From Paracentrotus lividus (Eukaryota > Echinodermata > Echinoidea > Camarodonta > Echinidae): a stretch of 64,000 nucleotides of DNA. A program made the translations under genes and the position numbers. The DNA lies in assembly GCA_940671915.1 (NCBI GenBank), contig CALNVZ010003426.1, positions 51,408,137 to 51,472,136 of the forward strand. Direction: 5' to 3'. The notes beneath the pieces were generated by a model that did not search any database, was not told the DNA's origin, and was given only the letters and a program-made list of their open reading frames with translations. Shown here one piece after another: positions 25,057 through 38,149 of this stretch (position 1 is its first letter; each line of letters begins with the position of its first letter).

Positions 25057-25671
25057 TGAAGACAAGTTAAAATATGAGAAATAGTGGAGAAATTCTTTTT
25101 AGATCTTCTTGTAAACTATTTATGTATACTGTAACTCTGCAGGTTGATATAATTACTTTATCCAAGTTTTATCTTTACTATGGGTCGTGCAATAAGTGAA
25201 TTACAAAAAAATCATCCAATTATTTATTCATTTGTATAGAAGCCCATAATGCAATAGCAGAAAGTAAGTGCAGTAGTTTAATTAACCTACAGCACACATA
25301 ACTTTAAATGGCCGTCAGCATAAAAACATGTAATACATTTTTGGTTATGCATTATCTTTTTATTACGGCATTGTAATACTTTGCGTCATTGTTTATACAA
25401 TTGCAGTTCTTTTTTATCATTTGGAAAAAAAAATAAATGAGTAAATGTATTGATTTGAATTGAACTGAATTTTAAAAAAATAAGTGTATCAGTAAAATCA
25501 TTAAAACAACAGTTTCTTTTTTACATATATGGCCCAATGTAAAGCTCTTATTAATTAAAACTGTTTTCAAATATTGTATAAATACAAATTCCTATTATTT
25601 TTTATTATATGTAAATCTCCCTCCATAACTACTTATCTTACTCCGTGTTATTCACTTGTCATCGGTAGTCT

Positions 25672-25695
25672 NNNNNNNNNNNNNNNNNNNNNNNN
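25672..25695. other. Assembly gap (24 N)
   Basis: A run of N between two pyrimidine-rich stretches, probably a collapsed simple repeat. Confidence 0.98.
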
Positions 25696-26027
25696 TCCTC
25701 CCTCCATTTCCCTCCCTCCCTCTCTTTCTTGTTGGCCCAAATTCATGAAGGCGGGACGTTATTCCAGACGTGCTACAAATGTCCATCGACTTCCACATGA
25801 TACCGTGTTGAAAAGGAGCGGACTATCTTTGTCCATGAATTACTTATAATAGTAACCCTTGACAAAAATTTGTCCGCTGTTTATGGTACTGTATGGAAAA
25901 AAGTGGTCATTTTAGCCCGTCTAGAATTGTCATGCCTTTGTGAATTCGAGCTCCTATTTAGCATCTCACTCCATCTTTCTTTATCCTACCCAATGTCACA
26001 CACGTAGCTTAGCTTTACCATCCAGTG

Positions 26028-26156
26028 GCGGATCCAGGAGGGGCGTAGGGGATGCCCCACTCTTTAATTTGGAACCAGTTTGGTACATGCTAAAACAGAC
26101 CAATTTCAGCACCCCCCCCCCCCTTTCCCCCATTTCAAAATCTTGGATCCGCCACT
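26028..26156. mobile_element. CAGTGGCGGATCCAGGA foldback, well-preserved copy
   Basis: A 129-bp element with ends CAGTGGCGGATCC and GGATCCGCCACTG, carrying a C-homopolymer core. Confidence 0.8.
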
Positions 26157-27465
26157 GCCAGTACATAATTGCAATTCAACGAGTGCTAATATACATCGCT
26201 TATCACGTGAATATCACAAGTTTTATTTATTGAATTCTTACTAGCAATTTATAGATTGTCATGAAAATGAATGATTGCATATTTACATACACAATGAATG
26301 TCATCATATGTACAATTGTCTTATTTTCTGCTTTGTATATTTTCTACACATATATTTCAGTTGTCAATAAATATCATTAAACACAACATGATTAACTTGC
26401 TTCCCTTCATTTTATTTCATTGTTAAGTTTTAATTTTATAGGCAGCTTTCTGGGGGCTCTTAACATTGAACATATACGACACCTACATGTATACATAACA
26501 TTTCTGAAGGTACAGGCAAACCTGTACAAACAAACTTAAGAAAACTTTTTTTTATATTAGAATTAAATTTCAAAGAAGAACTGGTAAAATTAGCCTTTTA
26601 TAATGAAAATTAATAATTATTACTAGTATTATTTTGAAGAAATATTTTCCACATTAAGTTAAAGGGTCTCCTTTTTTTCATTTGATATGTCTTTGTCTTC
26701 TGAAGACTTTTCTCTATCCAATAATAAAAATACCACAATGTAAAAATGCTGCAATACAATATAATACTATCATATTAAATCTATACTAAAATAATATTTG
26801 AAAGGTGAGTTCACTGAACAGTTTACAGCCAAACACAGGTTATAAAAAGGCAAGGTTGTGAGCAATTGTAAAACCATTGTAAAACCAATTAATATTTACC
26901 CTATGAATAAATAAATGCATACATATAAAGCACAAATGCACAGGCACAACATACATGCACACAAATGACATAAATAACACAAGTCATGAAAAATAAGGCT
27001 CAAATTTGCAGTACAACTTTAGCTTAGGCTAACATTGTCCATTGAGTTCAGTGCAAAGAACAGCATATAATCTTTATCCATAGTTTGTTTTAATTTGGAG
27101 CCATAGACAAGATTTATCTGCTGCTCAACAGGGCACTCCTAGGAAAAAAGTAGACAGTTTTTGTCCGACTAAAGTTAGACCACATTTGTGTACTTCGGCC
27201 AAACTGTACACAAAGATGATATTTAATCTATACACTGGATTTCGGTCAAAATGTACACAAAGAAGATATTTAACCAAAGCACTGGATTGAAAATAAATAA
27301 CACTTATTTCAGAAAATGATGATAAAACTTAAGTAAATTGCCACTCAGTATAAAACAATGTTGACTAACATTCATTTGGTCTCACACCACAAGGTCTAAT
27401 TCCATTTCGTCAACAACTAGATTACCTCTTGTTCTAATGGCCACTTCGCCTATTCAAAATTTTGT

Positions 27466-27652
27466 CTAATCCTCATTTTGTCTAATCCTCATTTTGACTA
27501 ATCCTCATTTTGTCTAATCCTCATTTTGTCTAATCCCCATTTTGACTAATCCTCATTTTGTCTAATCCTCATTTTGTCTAATCCCCATTTTGACTAATCC
27601 TCATTTTGTCTAATCCTCATTTTGTCTAATCCCCATTTTGACTAATGCCCAC
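27466..27652. repeat. 18-bp minisatellite, unit CTAATCCTCATTTTGTCT
   Basis: Ten or so units. Variants (GTCTAATCC, GACTAATCC, TCCCC) follow a period-three order, giving a higher-order unit of about 54 bp. Flanking sequence (27370-28320) contains scattered inverted versions such as TTAGACCAAGTGG, and similar motifs recur at 30080-30290. Confidence 0.9.
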
Positions 27653-28380
27653 TTGGTCTAACACCACTTAAAGCGAAACTAGTGTTTTGATCATGACATT
27701 GAAATGTGAAAAAAGACACTGTCTAAAAGTGGTTTGGAGAGGTTGATAACATTTCACCTAAGCATTATTTTGTGTTGTGAGGTTTTGGTATCACCAAAGT
27801 GATAAGTAATTAACTCAATTCAGCTTTGAGTCACATGCACTTACACAGAAGTGCATGTATGGGGCAACACAAAATGTTCCGGACCCGAACATGTCAGCTG
27901 TGTGGTATATTTTGGATCATATTATGACTATAAGGACATTTGAAGAGCAATCTCTTCTTGTGGAGCTTTTTATTATGACATTCTTCCCAAATATCATGAA
28001 TATAATAGGAAAGCTCACAATAATACTCTTGATCTTTCCCACACCTTCCCACTACTCTAGATTCCCTTTAATCAATTTCCGAACTGGTAACAGACCAAAT
28101 ATTCATTGGAAATTAGATTTTTAAAATGCAATTAGACCATTTCGCTATGAGACAAATTTGGCAATTTGACCAAGTTGTCATTAGATCAAGTGACAATTAG
28201 ACCAAGGGGAAGTTAGACCAAACTGTTAATCGACCAAATATGTTTGGCTCATGTGGTATTACACAATCAGATAATTATACCAACTACTGTTAGACCAAGT
28301 GGATACAAACAATAATTTCTGACTGATGATGTAGGACATTACAAAACAAATGTTGAAGGTTAAATTGTTCAACAACAAAT

Positions 28381-28386
28381 TTTAAT
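28381..28386 (-). promoter_or_regulatory. Candidate poly(A) signal ATTAAA for TRMT10B
   Basis: On the minus strand ATTAAA occurs about 50 bases after the TGA stop of the last exon. It is the common variant hexamer and a plausible distance for a short 3' UTR, but the surrounding DNA is AT-rich and chance occurrence is easy. Confidence 0.35.
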
Positions 28387-28438
28387 TATGATGGAGTCCA
28401 ATACAAGATACAGTTGACCACCTGTTTTACCTGCAATG

Positions 28439-31400
28439 TCATCTCGGAATGAAGCCTTTCCTCTTGGGCACGGCAGCTGCAACTGACGACTCCCAGTTCC
28501 CAGTGTTGTAATACCTCAGTAGGATCTCAAAGACTGTAATGACAATTCAGTAAAGTACTCTAAGGGTTTCCACTACATATACCCTGTCTTCCCTCCTATG
28601 CCTAATTATCCCGTTTTATTTACCCAAGGTAGCCACTTCATAACATTTTGTGCAGAATTCTGTTATTATTACCACAAGGGTCCTTGCTAAAAGGCACCAT
28701 ATTTTGAAGTCTTTGGTACAAACTGCTCTTCATGCAGCAAGAAGGGCTACCTACAATGGCCAGTTGACTGTAATAACAAGTCAGCAAGTACTGTCAGGGT
28801 TTCCACTTTATTGAAAATTCTGTGACTTTTTCCTGAAGGATTTTCAAAATTCCATGATAATTATTTCAAACCTTTTCAACCTATTTTGATGCATATAAAC
28901 AACTTCTTATCAAATTCCACAACTTTTCCCTGATTTCTACATGTATGTTTTCCAGGTAGAGTGGGAACCCTGCACGTACAGTCTGTGTCAAATAAAATGG
29001 TACAAGTGGAAAACATTTTTTATAGTATGAAGATTAATCACAGCCTGCTATTGTTTGGTATTTTCAAAAAGCAGGAAGATCAGGCTTTCACCTGCAATTT
29101 TTTTCATCACATTTGGTGTAGTAATTTTTGAAATATGACTAGTTTTCTACAATCAAGAAAAATCCATTTTTCGCACGCCGTCCCATGCCTTTGTGTATAG
29201 GTTTCGCAAAATGGCCATGAAGTGCTCAATTTAGATTTTTTCCTCATCGCACAAATTTTAGCATAACTTTTGTTTTACGAAAGCAAATTATACAGAACAA
29301 AGTGCATCAGCAAGAAAAATTATTTGGCTTTATTCTGGTACCACATACACACATTATTTGAAAATATTTCACACCTAAATATTTTTTTCCGACTGTACCA
29401 TTTTTTTTGACACAGACTGTAGAATGCAATGACAATGCAGCATAGACAAAGTACTGTTGACATAATATTATGATCATCATTTCTCTCTCTCCCATCCCTT
29501 TCTCGAGCTCGCCCTCACTCTCTGTTTTTGGAATTCATTCCCCCTATGGATACAGTAAGTCAATAACAGCCATTTTAACCATTTTAGTACTGGGATGTTC
29601 ATACAAAAATAAATGAAACGGCTGTTTTCAACTTGCTGGGCGGGCATCATAGAGGAAATGTAACTACGCATACATCCCTTTAAACCTACCTTGATTAATG
29701 GCAAGTACTTGGCTGAATGTTCCTCTATCTGAATGCTTCATGCATCTCAATATAGGTAGCTTGGCAGTGTGGACACCTCTCTCGCTGGCAAGGTCAAATG
29801 TCACATTCTATATGAATGAAATAACGACATTAGTTAAAACCAAATTATTCTCGGTCTGATGCATGTCTCATTAATATAAGAGAGGCCCTCTAAGGTTAGA
29901 GTATACCTGCCGTCACCTAAGTTTATGATCATTTTCCAGAAATGTCAAGCATTTCAACCCCAAATGTTGTTAAAGTACATTTAATTTTTTTTTTAAAGTG
30001 CAAAATCACGATATCAAACCGATTTATTCAATTTAAGAAAACTTCACAGCAAACATTTGTGACATACATTGTACCTTGTTTTGTCCACTTGGTCTAATTG
30101 CCAATTCATATAGGTAATGATCATATTGTTTAATTATATTTTGTTTAATTCAAAAATGGAAATTCGCTTTATTACCAGTTTGTTCATGTAATCAACTAAG
30201 TGGATTTAGACCAAGTGGACATATGAAATGGGCATTCAACAAAATGGTTTGATAGATGAAATGGCAATTAGACAAAGTGGAATTAGACCATATGGATGAG
30301 TCCAAACAGACAGGAGTTAAAGAGGATTTACCGAATAAACAAAGAACTGGACTAGAAACTCACAGTTACTACTGATTCATCCACTAGTCCACCGATGATG
30401 TACACTTTATTTTCCTGAATTTCAGTCAAGACTAAAAAAAAAAACACAGAAAGAATAATGCCAAGGGAAATATTACGGTTACTCATGGTACATCTCTTAA
30501 AACTGAATTTGATATCAATTTTGCAATACTTAGTAAATATCAATCGACTACTGTAGAGTCAACGGAATCCTATGAAGCTTTTACATAATCAGTCAATTGC
30601 ACTAACATTATTATTTATATACCATTTAAAAAGAAACAATGGCCTATGGACAAGATCAATCTATGAGCCTTCCAATTCAAAGCACATTAACATGGAATAA
30701 TGACTGTTTATTTCTTGAATACATCTACATTATCCACTCTGAATGCACCTCAAAAGTTTTGAGTTTGAATTAAATATTAGGGCCAGTCAAAAGAATGGGT
30801 TAAAAAATTTGGAATGCAGTCAGAAATTCCATAATCCAGGAATGTACAACAAAATTACTTGTGGCATTTCTGCTCACTCCGCCTCATTATAAAGTAACTA
30901 GAGTACAAAAAAAAATAGCAAACATTTATCATACATTTAAAACTTCATACTAACAACTTTCCTTACCATTTGGAGAATCGGGAGTAAGATAAACAAGTTC
31001 TTCCTGAGAAAATATTGCACTGTAATGTTGACAGGTCTTGTTAATCTGAACAAAAAAGAATAAAAAACACAGACACTTCATATTGTGGCAAAATGAACAA
31101 TAACAACTCATTATTCATGTTTATCTTTTGTCCAATCTATTCCGTTCATAATCCTTGTTTCCATCAAAAACTGTATAAGTGGTTATTTTGGCGAATTTCA
31201 CGAGTCGGTCATCGCGAAAATTTCCACTTCTGTACAAGGCTATTTATAGTAATGAAGTCATAACCAAAATTATGAAATTTTGCTCTCACAAATTTCCCCA
31301 ACTAGTCCAAAATCGCGAAAATTTCTGTACACGAAATTATATTGGCTTATGCAGTATACCAAATTATTTTTTTTTTAATTAATGGATAGTTTTCACACTG

Positions 31401-32676
31401 GAAAAAGGCTGAACTATGTTAATATGATCTCTGCTGGGGGAGAGCATTAATGTTATAAATTTGATATGTAGTGTCATGCTATGGAATACTTTTATTACTG
31501 TTTAAACCCTACTTTGATTGTGCAAATGGGGAGACGCATTCTTCTCTTTTTCCCCTGGATTCTATCGAAAACAATGACATTAATTCAGGTAGGATTTAGC
31601 AGTAATGAAAATTAAGAAAATCACCCACGATGGACCCTTTTGTAATACAAAAGAGGTGTTTAATATGGCAAAAAATTAAGAAGTAGGAACTCTCACTTTA
31701 ATCTGAAAAGTGGCATTACTGTATTGGTTAGCAATGGAACTTTTTATTACAGAAACATGAAAACACAAAGTATTTTATAAGTAGTTCAATGACATTTGCT
31801 CCAGCGACAATTGCTCCTCAATTAGATCCATACACTAATTGAATAACTACCTCCACCCTGGACTAAACCCGTACCAAACCTAAATCTAAACCCAATCTTA
31901 TCTTTACATCTTGGATGATGCTCAGTCTGGAACAATTGTCACTGAAGTAAATGTTGTGTCACCCTGTAAGGCAACTTACCAAAAGCCATGGCCCGATGCA
32001 TGAAAGCCGCACAGCAGCGTTTTATACCGGATGTACTAATCTTCTTCTATTAAAATGGAAGAGTAATAGGGGATCGGTATATCCAGCACATTATCCCGCT
32101 GTGCGATATTCACGCAGCTTTATCTTTTGGTAAGTTGCCTAAGTGAAGAGAGCACATACCACGTAGTATTGAAATCCATCGTTCTTGCTGATGGAGGCTT
32201 TGTAAATGTCTCCCTCTGTGTCAAGACTTGTAAGCCATACTTGCATAGGTTTGTCAGCTTGTCTATTGGCTCCATACACCTGTCTGATCTGACATACAAG
32301 ACTACTTATCTCCTGGAAGAAAATCAGCAGAAGAAAGAAAAAAAAAGCTTAATATTGGGCAAAAAAAAAAAAAATTCTCACATGCACAACATTGGAAAGT
32401 TTTGCTTTTGTTTTTGTTTTTGTTTTGTAACAAAAAAAAAAGAAAAGAAAAAAAGAGTTTCTAAATACGGAAGACGTGTCTGGGATGCAGTAAAAATAGA
32501 TATATAAAAGTGTCTTTTTGAAGACATTAAATACAAATTGTAACAAATTCTTTGCTAAAATCTGATATTTTCACACCCAAACAGGACTTTTGTATATTCT
32601 GGGTAGATTGAAAATCGCAACCCTGTTTTTTCAGATTTTATGGTCACTGAAGGGCAACATAGATCTAACATTTTCT

Positions 32677-32709
<33 letters not shown>

Positions 32710-33294
32710 CCTTTTGTTAAAGCTGGGTTATAGTCTTGGTAAGATTAAATAATATCAATTTTTGTGTACATTGGTCTTGTTTGAAATAATCTTACTATAA
32801 GAACAAGCAAAATGACCTTGACACCAATTATTAAACATTGAATCCTTGTGAAAAACTAAATTTGGCTGGGAGTGTTAGAGCAGATCTGGCACCATGTACT
32901 GGCATTGATAGAGTGGACCTTCCGGATGATCATTTGATAGATATAGCTAATCTAGATCAAAGAGCTGTTTACACAGATAGTCTGCTAAGTAGTTTCATAT
33001 AATGAAAAAAAAAAGAGATAATTAGAGAAAGTGGTTGTAGACGAAATGAAATTATACCATGTGGGAAGAGACTAAACAGGCATTAGTCTCAGTGCGTTTA
33101 GACCAATTTACCAAACTAAAGATACTTACTCTTTTGCTCATTAGATGTCCAAGACTAAGATCGATGCACACACGTGGAACTGCACCGTCACGGTCTTCAT
33201 TTACAGTGACCAGTCTCTGCCGTCTCAAAGCGGCCCTTTCTTTCCTTGTCTTCTTGAGCCTCTCGTCATTTTGGGATGGAGCAACAGACTCCAT
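28439..33294 (-). CDS. TRMT10B: tRNA (position 9) methyltransferase, TRMT10B type, 6 exons, 225 aa as read
   Basis: Minus-strand exons in order: 33294-33130, 32312-32160, 31045-30967, 30431-30364, 29807-29690, 28533-28439. Phases agree at every junction and the stop is TGA. The protein has a basic N-terminal helix (residues 11-28), then VCIDLSLGHLMSKR (42-55), QIRQVYGANR, YLTPDSPNVL (125-134), the knot-loop motif GGLVDES (146-152), AKLPI (170-174), LAINQVFEIL (190-199) and the C-terminal PKRKGFIPR. These are SPOUT-fold Trm10 hallmarks. GGLVDES, LAINQVF and the CIDLS..MSK stretch match the vertebrate 10B paralogue better than 10A or 10C. Known family role: SAM-dependent N1-methylation of purine 9 in tRNA. 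An in-frame TGA lies just before the ATG at 33294, but human TRMT10B is about 316 aa, so an upstream coding exon may be missing. A 170-bp foldback sits 17 bases inside the intron after exon 2. Confidence 0.92.
31171..31354. mobile_element. Degenerate CTGTATAAGTGG element in a TRMT10B intron
   Basis: Begins CTGTATAAGTGGTTATTTT and ends in a decayed GCTTATGCAG, with internal ATCGCGAAAATTTC. Related to 16924-17367. Confidence 0.65.
31970..32139. mobile_element. 170-bp Harbinger-like foldback next to a TRMT10B splice donor
   Basis: The ends GGCAACTTACCAAAAG and the inverted CTTTTGGTAAGTTGCC are flanked by TAA on both sides (31967-31969 and 32140-32142). A TWA target and G-starting ends are typical of PIF/Harbinger MITEs. 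It ends 17 intronic bases from the donor of TRMT10B exon 2. Confidence 0.8.
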
Positions 33295-33836
33295 TCCAGC
33301 AGAAAGTCATCCCATAATCATTCTGGGATCGCCATCTTTGACAGAGAGAGAGAGAGAGGAGGGGGGGGTTGATGTAGGAGACAACAAATATTGATCAGGA
33401 TACAATAGACACGGGAGATGATGAACAACGAGGAAGGGCCACTCATAGCACAATGTCAATTACGTTAACATTGACCTCTTTAGCCCAACATGCCAAATAA
33501 GAGAGGACATTTTGCAACTTGGTCCATGTTTTTTCTCCATGTTTTTGGACTTTTTACACTAGCAGGCATGAGACAGAGAAATTTCAAAAAAAGAGGAAAA
33601 TTGCTACCAGTGAGGAAGCGGAGCGACCGAACTTCCTGGAGGTGGGTTTGGGAGGGGGGTTCCCCCTCCTGCAGAAAATTTTGCAATTTTAGATAAGAAA
33701 ATTCACGATTTCTTTGGCTGCAACTTTGTCAAATCAATCTTGTGTTCCAAGTCTACACACAGTGAGAGCGGAAAATATTTCCAGAATACACAATTGAAAC
33801 ACCTCCGCTATGTACATGCAAAAAAAAAAAAAAAAT

Positions 33837-33838
<2 letters not shown>

Positions 33839-33877
<39 letters not shown>
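33839..33877. repeat. Poly(T) tract
   Basis: Homopolymer run. Similar runs occur at 32679-32709, 12548-12566 and 55158-55180. Confidence 0.95.
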
Positions 33878-33882
<5 letters not shown>

Positions 33883-34674
33883 CAAAATCGGCGGAAATCC
33901 GCGGATCCGTAGAGAAAAATCATGCCTCACTAGATATTTAGCCTATTGACTTTAAATTTATTACTGTGTAGATTTGTAATTATACTTCACAGGTGTTAGT
34001 TTTGAATAAAAGGAACATCCAAACACCCAGTTATTGAAAAATGGTAAATGGAAAAAAAAAGTATTTCAAAAATGAAAAAATGAAGTGTGCTTTCTGAACA
34101 TCTTCTCATTGAATTTTCCATTGGTCCCAAATGGTTTAGGTGCGCAAGTAGGGCCTACATTTTATTATTTGAAGAAAAAAAAATTTGCTGAATATTTGGG
34201 AGTAAATCATTCAGGTTAGGGAGACAGACACAGGGAGACAGTGAAACAAGAGTATGAAGTTGTTCTGTGATAATTAAACCTCTTTAAATGTCTAAAACCT
34301 TCAGACTCCATTCACTTTGAAATTTTTTTATACAGTTTAGTTTCTAGAATCTAGTATTTTATCAGTTTGATTGACCTTATTTTAGCAACTATATATATGC
34401 ATTCAAATGTCCACAAGTTTGTACCTCATAAAGGCCTAATGTGTCACGCCATCCCCCCCCCCCGCCTTCACCATGTATTTTCTTGTGATGTTTTCCACAG
34501 AAATATGGCATAATAAAATGCTGTGGATCATCATCACAATCATTAAACCGACCAGCCCCCGTCGCGAAGCGACGGGAACTGACGAACCAGTAGACATATT
34601 TGGCGAAGTTTTGAAAATATCTATACATGACCACAAATTTCGTGGTCAAAAATACCTTATTTGAATTCATACTC

Positions 34675-34945
34675 ACATTGAATCAAATCTTTGAAGTTTT
34701 TCCTCGAATTGGTGACATCTGCGAATGTTTCACATGAAGTAATCAACTAATAATGTAGAAAAATACAGGAAAATTGAGTCCATCAACGTATATCTCTCCG
34801 TGCGTGCGTTGTCTTCGCCATACGTCTTCGCACAGTAAAATGACGTCATAGAAAATGGCAGCGATGGCACCAACACTATGAGAAGAGACAAGGCCAACGG
34901 AAAATTCAATTTGGTAAGTCAAGAAGCTCTTATATACTTTCATTT
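34675..34945. promoter_or_regulatory. Possible promoter or upstream-exon region with a perfect CRE palindrome
   Basis: A full TGACGTCA palindrome lies at 34841-34848, about 1.5 kb upstream of the TRMT10B start on the minus strand. On the minus strand nearby are acceptor-like stretches (TACATTATTAG near 34750, CATTCGCAG near 34710) and a donor-like AATGTGAGTATG near 34675. These could frame an upstream exon supplying the missing N-terminus. On the plus strand a GTAAGTC donor-like site lies near 34914. None of this is proven, and the strand is uncertain. Confidence 0.25.
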
Positions 34946-35082
34946 TTAGTCGTTGTTACGCGTGAAACATCATAGAAACCTTACAACAACATTTTAACAT
35001 TAGATTGATTAAATTGACCAGTATAATCCTCTGATCGCTCATCATCGCTGATTATTTCGCTGTAAATGGAGGTGGTGGAAGT

Positions 35083-35113
35083 ACAGCCCCGTCGCCTTCG
35101 GCAACGGGGCTGT
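35083..35113. repeat. GC-rich hairpin ACAGCCCCGT...ACGGGGCTGT
   Basis: A perfect 10-bp stem with a CGCCTTCGGCA loop immediately before the ATC microsatellite. A related stem (CCCGTCGC / GCGACGGG) lies at 34557-34575. Confidence 0.75.
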
Positions 35114-35127
35114 GTATAGTTACACAA

Positions 35128-35513
35128 TCATCAGCATCAGCATCATCATCATCATTTACATCAACATAATCATCGTCATCATCATCATCATCAACACCAT
35201 CATCAGCATCATCATCACCACCATCATCGTCATCATCATCATCATCACCATCATCATCCTCATTATCAACACCATCCTCATCATCCTCATCACCATCATC
35301 ATCCTCATCACCATCATCATCATCCTCATCTCCGACAACAATATGTGACATCATTTATTCCCATCATCGATCATCCTCATCACCATCATTATCATCATCA
35401 TCATCACCATCATCATAATCACCATCATCATCATCATCACCATCATCATCATCGCCATCTTCATCATCATCAACATCATCATCATCATCATCACCGCCAT
35501 CACCGCCATTCAA
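35128..35513. repeat. (ATC)n microsatellite
   Basis: Nearly 400 bp of ATC/CAT triplets. It produces spurious Asp-, His-, Met- or Ile-rich open frames in several readings. A 47-bp hairpin (CAAACATAGTAATAAACGTA inverted) follows at 35511-35557. Confidence 0.95.
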
Positions 35514-36761
35514 ACATAGTAATAAACGTATGGTCCCGTACGTTTATTACTGTGTTTGGAATTAAAGGCATACAACTTGCTCTATGCCTGGCTTTATCCT
35601 TGGTTGTTAGAGCCATAAAGACTAATAAAGTACACGATATTAATGGCTATCTGATTTATTTCGTTTATCCATTTACAATTATATATCTAAGAATGATAAT
35701 AAAGGGTTTATTTCTTACCATGACATGAGATCGCTTAAGAAAAACGGCCGACTTTCAATGAGTATGGTACCTGCAAACAAACTTAAACAAAATAAATGGG
35801 ATAATCTGTATCTGTATCGTTGGGTCAACAAAAAAAACAACCAAGTTCGTGAGAAGGGCTACGGCCATATCAGTAACATGAAAAACAAAAGCACACAATT
35901 CGATGGTAACATTTTTGTACAAGTTTACTGGAAAAATGGGAAGGGGCAGACTAATGCCATCCCTCCTCGACCCCCCCCCCCCCCCACTCTCCCTAGCAGC
36001 GAACTTTTACCCAACATTATTAGGCCATACAGTTTCAAACTTGCAAAAATACCCTACACTCTTTACTAACTCAAAACCCCCTTAATTATATAGTGTTGGG
36101 AAGAAATTCCCCTATATCCTCCAACGTATCCCTAAACCTAAACTTATGAAATAGCGCCCGCCCCCCCTCCAAAAAAAAAAAACAAAACAACAAACAACAC
36201 ACAACAAACAAACAAACAAACAAAAAATGTTCCGTCAAGACTAGTTTGAAACCCTGGTTTTTTTTTTCTTGTTTTTTTTTTGTTTTTTTTTTCTTTCATT
36301 TTTTTAGGAGGTAGGAGAGGGGGGTGATATTTATTCTCGGATATTCCATACCATTAAAAATTAAGTTAATCCTATTTTTGGTTTTTTTTTTTTATAAATG
36401 GCAAAGGACAACAATAGTCCTAATGCATTCAATTTGACCATTTTGACTTTTGACTTTTTTTAACGTTCAGTTGTTCTTTGCATACAAATATGACATCACC
36501 GTTATAAAATATATTATAGGCTATCAATAAAAAGTAGAATGAATGAACTTGCCAATATTGTTAAATAGGAAAACATTGAAAAGCAAAACAAAATCAGGGT
36601 CAGAAGACGTTCATGTTCCGGGACATATTTGAGGTGCTGATGTATTTTGTTTGTACTCTCTTACCCTAGGACAGTGTCGACTATTCTATAATTTTGGTTC
36701 AACTTGTTAAATTTCTTTAAACCGTAATGCAGCGAGCCACCCTCTTACCCCCCCCCCCCCC

Positions 36762-36812
<51 letters not shown>
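36762..36812. repeat. (TC)n microsatellite
   Basis: Pure CT tract after a C-run. Confidence 0.95.
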
Positions 36813-36813
<1 letters not shown>

Positions 36814-38149
36814 CATCGCTATCTCTCGTCAATATGCTCCCTCGATATCTCTCGTCAATTCGCTCCCTTTTTTTTGGTATCTAAAATATAATTTCATCAA
36901 ATAGGGTCTATATGTCTACAAACATCAGATCATTTATTTGTCCCTCCATTTGTAATTCATTTTCTTGTTGTTGCTTTTTATTCATGTATTGTTTTATACA
37001 CATGTACTTGGTTTAATTTTAATTCTATTCTCAATATGCATTTAGAAACTACTATCTCCTCTTAAGTTTGAGTCAATAAACTAAAACTGAAACTGACCAC
37101 AATATGACGCCCATTCAGTTTGTCCAGTGCTTGCTATCGAATTGGATAATCGAATGATTAACACAACATCAATTGACATACCAACTTTCATTTTTCATTG
37201 CTTTATTTTCATATACCTCATGGTTACATAACATACAACTTGATAAAATGCAATAATAACATACATAAACAACTTAAAAGTTATTGGTCAATATTTACTC
37301 AGAGAAATACGTACGGGGACATACATGAAAGCACTAGAGCTGTAGGCATTATCAGGACATTTTCAAAACGATTCTTTAATAATTTTCATCTCAATTATAA
37401 CGAACATTGCAACAGTGGCCGATCAAGCATCTCGAAATGGCGGAGTGTAGCCTCAATTCCGATTTTAAATGAGTGGTTCTCAAATTACCTAGCTGCCTAG
37501 ATCTAAAACTGTTGCAATCATAAATGTTTGTAACAGAACAACATATTGATAAGAATGATTTGCTTTACTAAAATAATATTTATCGAATTAATCAGAGAAA
37601 TATTGATTATAAAGATAATAATCATATTGATGGTTTTGAAAAAAAAAATTATATGTATAAAATACACAATCTGCTTGAGACAAGGCACCATATGATACAA
37701 ACAGACGTTGTTTAGGAACTTGGAATCTTTCTTTAGTATTATTATCATTTCAGTGTACATGACTGTATCTACATTTTTTTTTATTTATTTATTTTTTTTT
37801 TATTTATTCTCATATTTCGCATAATTTTCAACGTAATAAGCATTATAATGGCTATAATAATATTTTCAATACAATTGAAACGGTCAAATAAAGGCCTAAT
37901 TGAAAGATAAATTGGGTGAGAGAATCATGGCGTAACTCGATACCTTGCACTGCCTTGAGGACATTAGGCCCATAGTGAAGTACAAAACAAATTAATTATC
38001 ATGAAGGGCCTACGGTAACAGCACGTGATGTCAGCATCAAAACAGCGAAATATAAACAAGAAAAAGAACTGATTCGCCAAAATTAAATAATTTTCAAAGC
38101 AAAATTTGATCAAGCCTAGGCTTTGATAACATATTTTTTAACTAACTTC

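Larger units (their letters stand above)
23901..28380. other. Intergenic region between the convergent WS/DGAT and TRMT10B genes
   Basis: Contains an AT tract after the stop codon, a family B foldback (24917-25056), an assembly gap, a CAGTGGCGGATCC foldback and a minisatellite. No further exon was recognised. Confidence 0.6.

Noticed and set aside
25574-25849. 91-codon frame crossing the assembly gap
   Set aside because: Runs through N bases and simple pyrimidine repeats; no family resemblance.
27466-27652. CRISPR array
   Set aside because: Units are contiguous 18-mers with no unique spacers and the DNA is animal.
35052-35728. Asp-, Met-, Ile- and His-rich open frames of 60-127 codons
   Set aside because: They are translations of the ATC/CAT microsatellite in different frames and strands.
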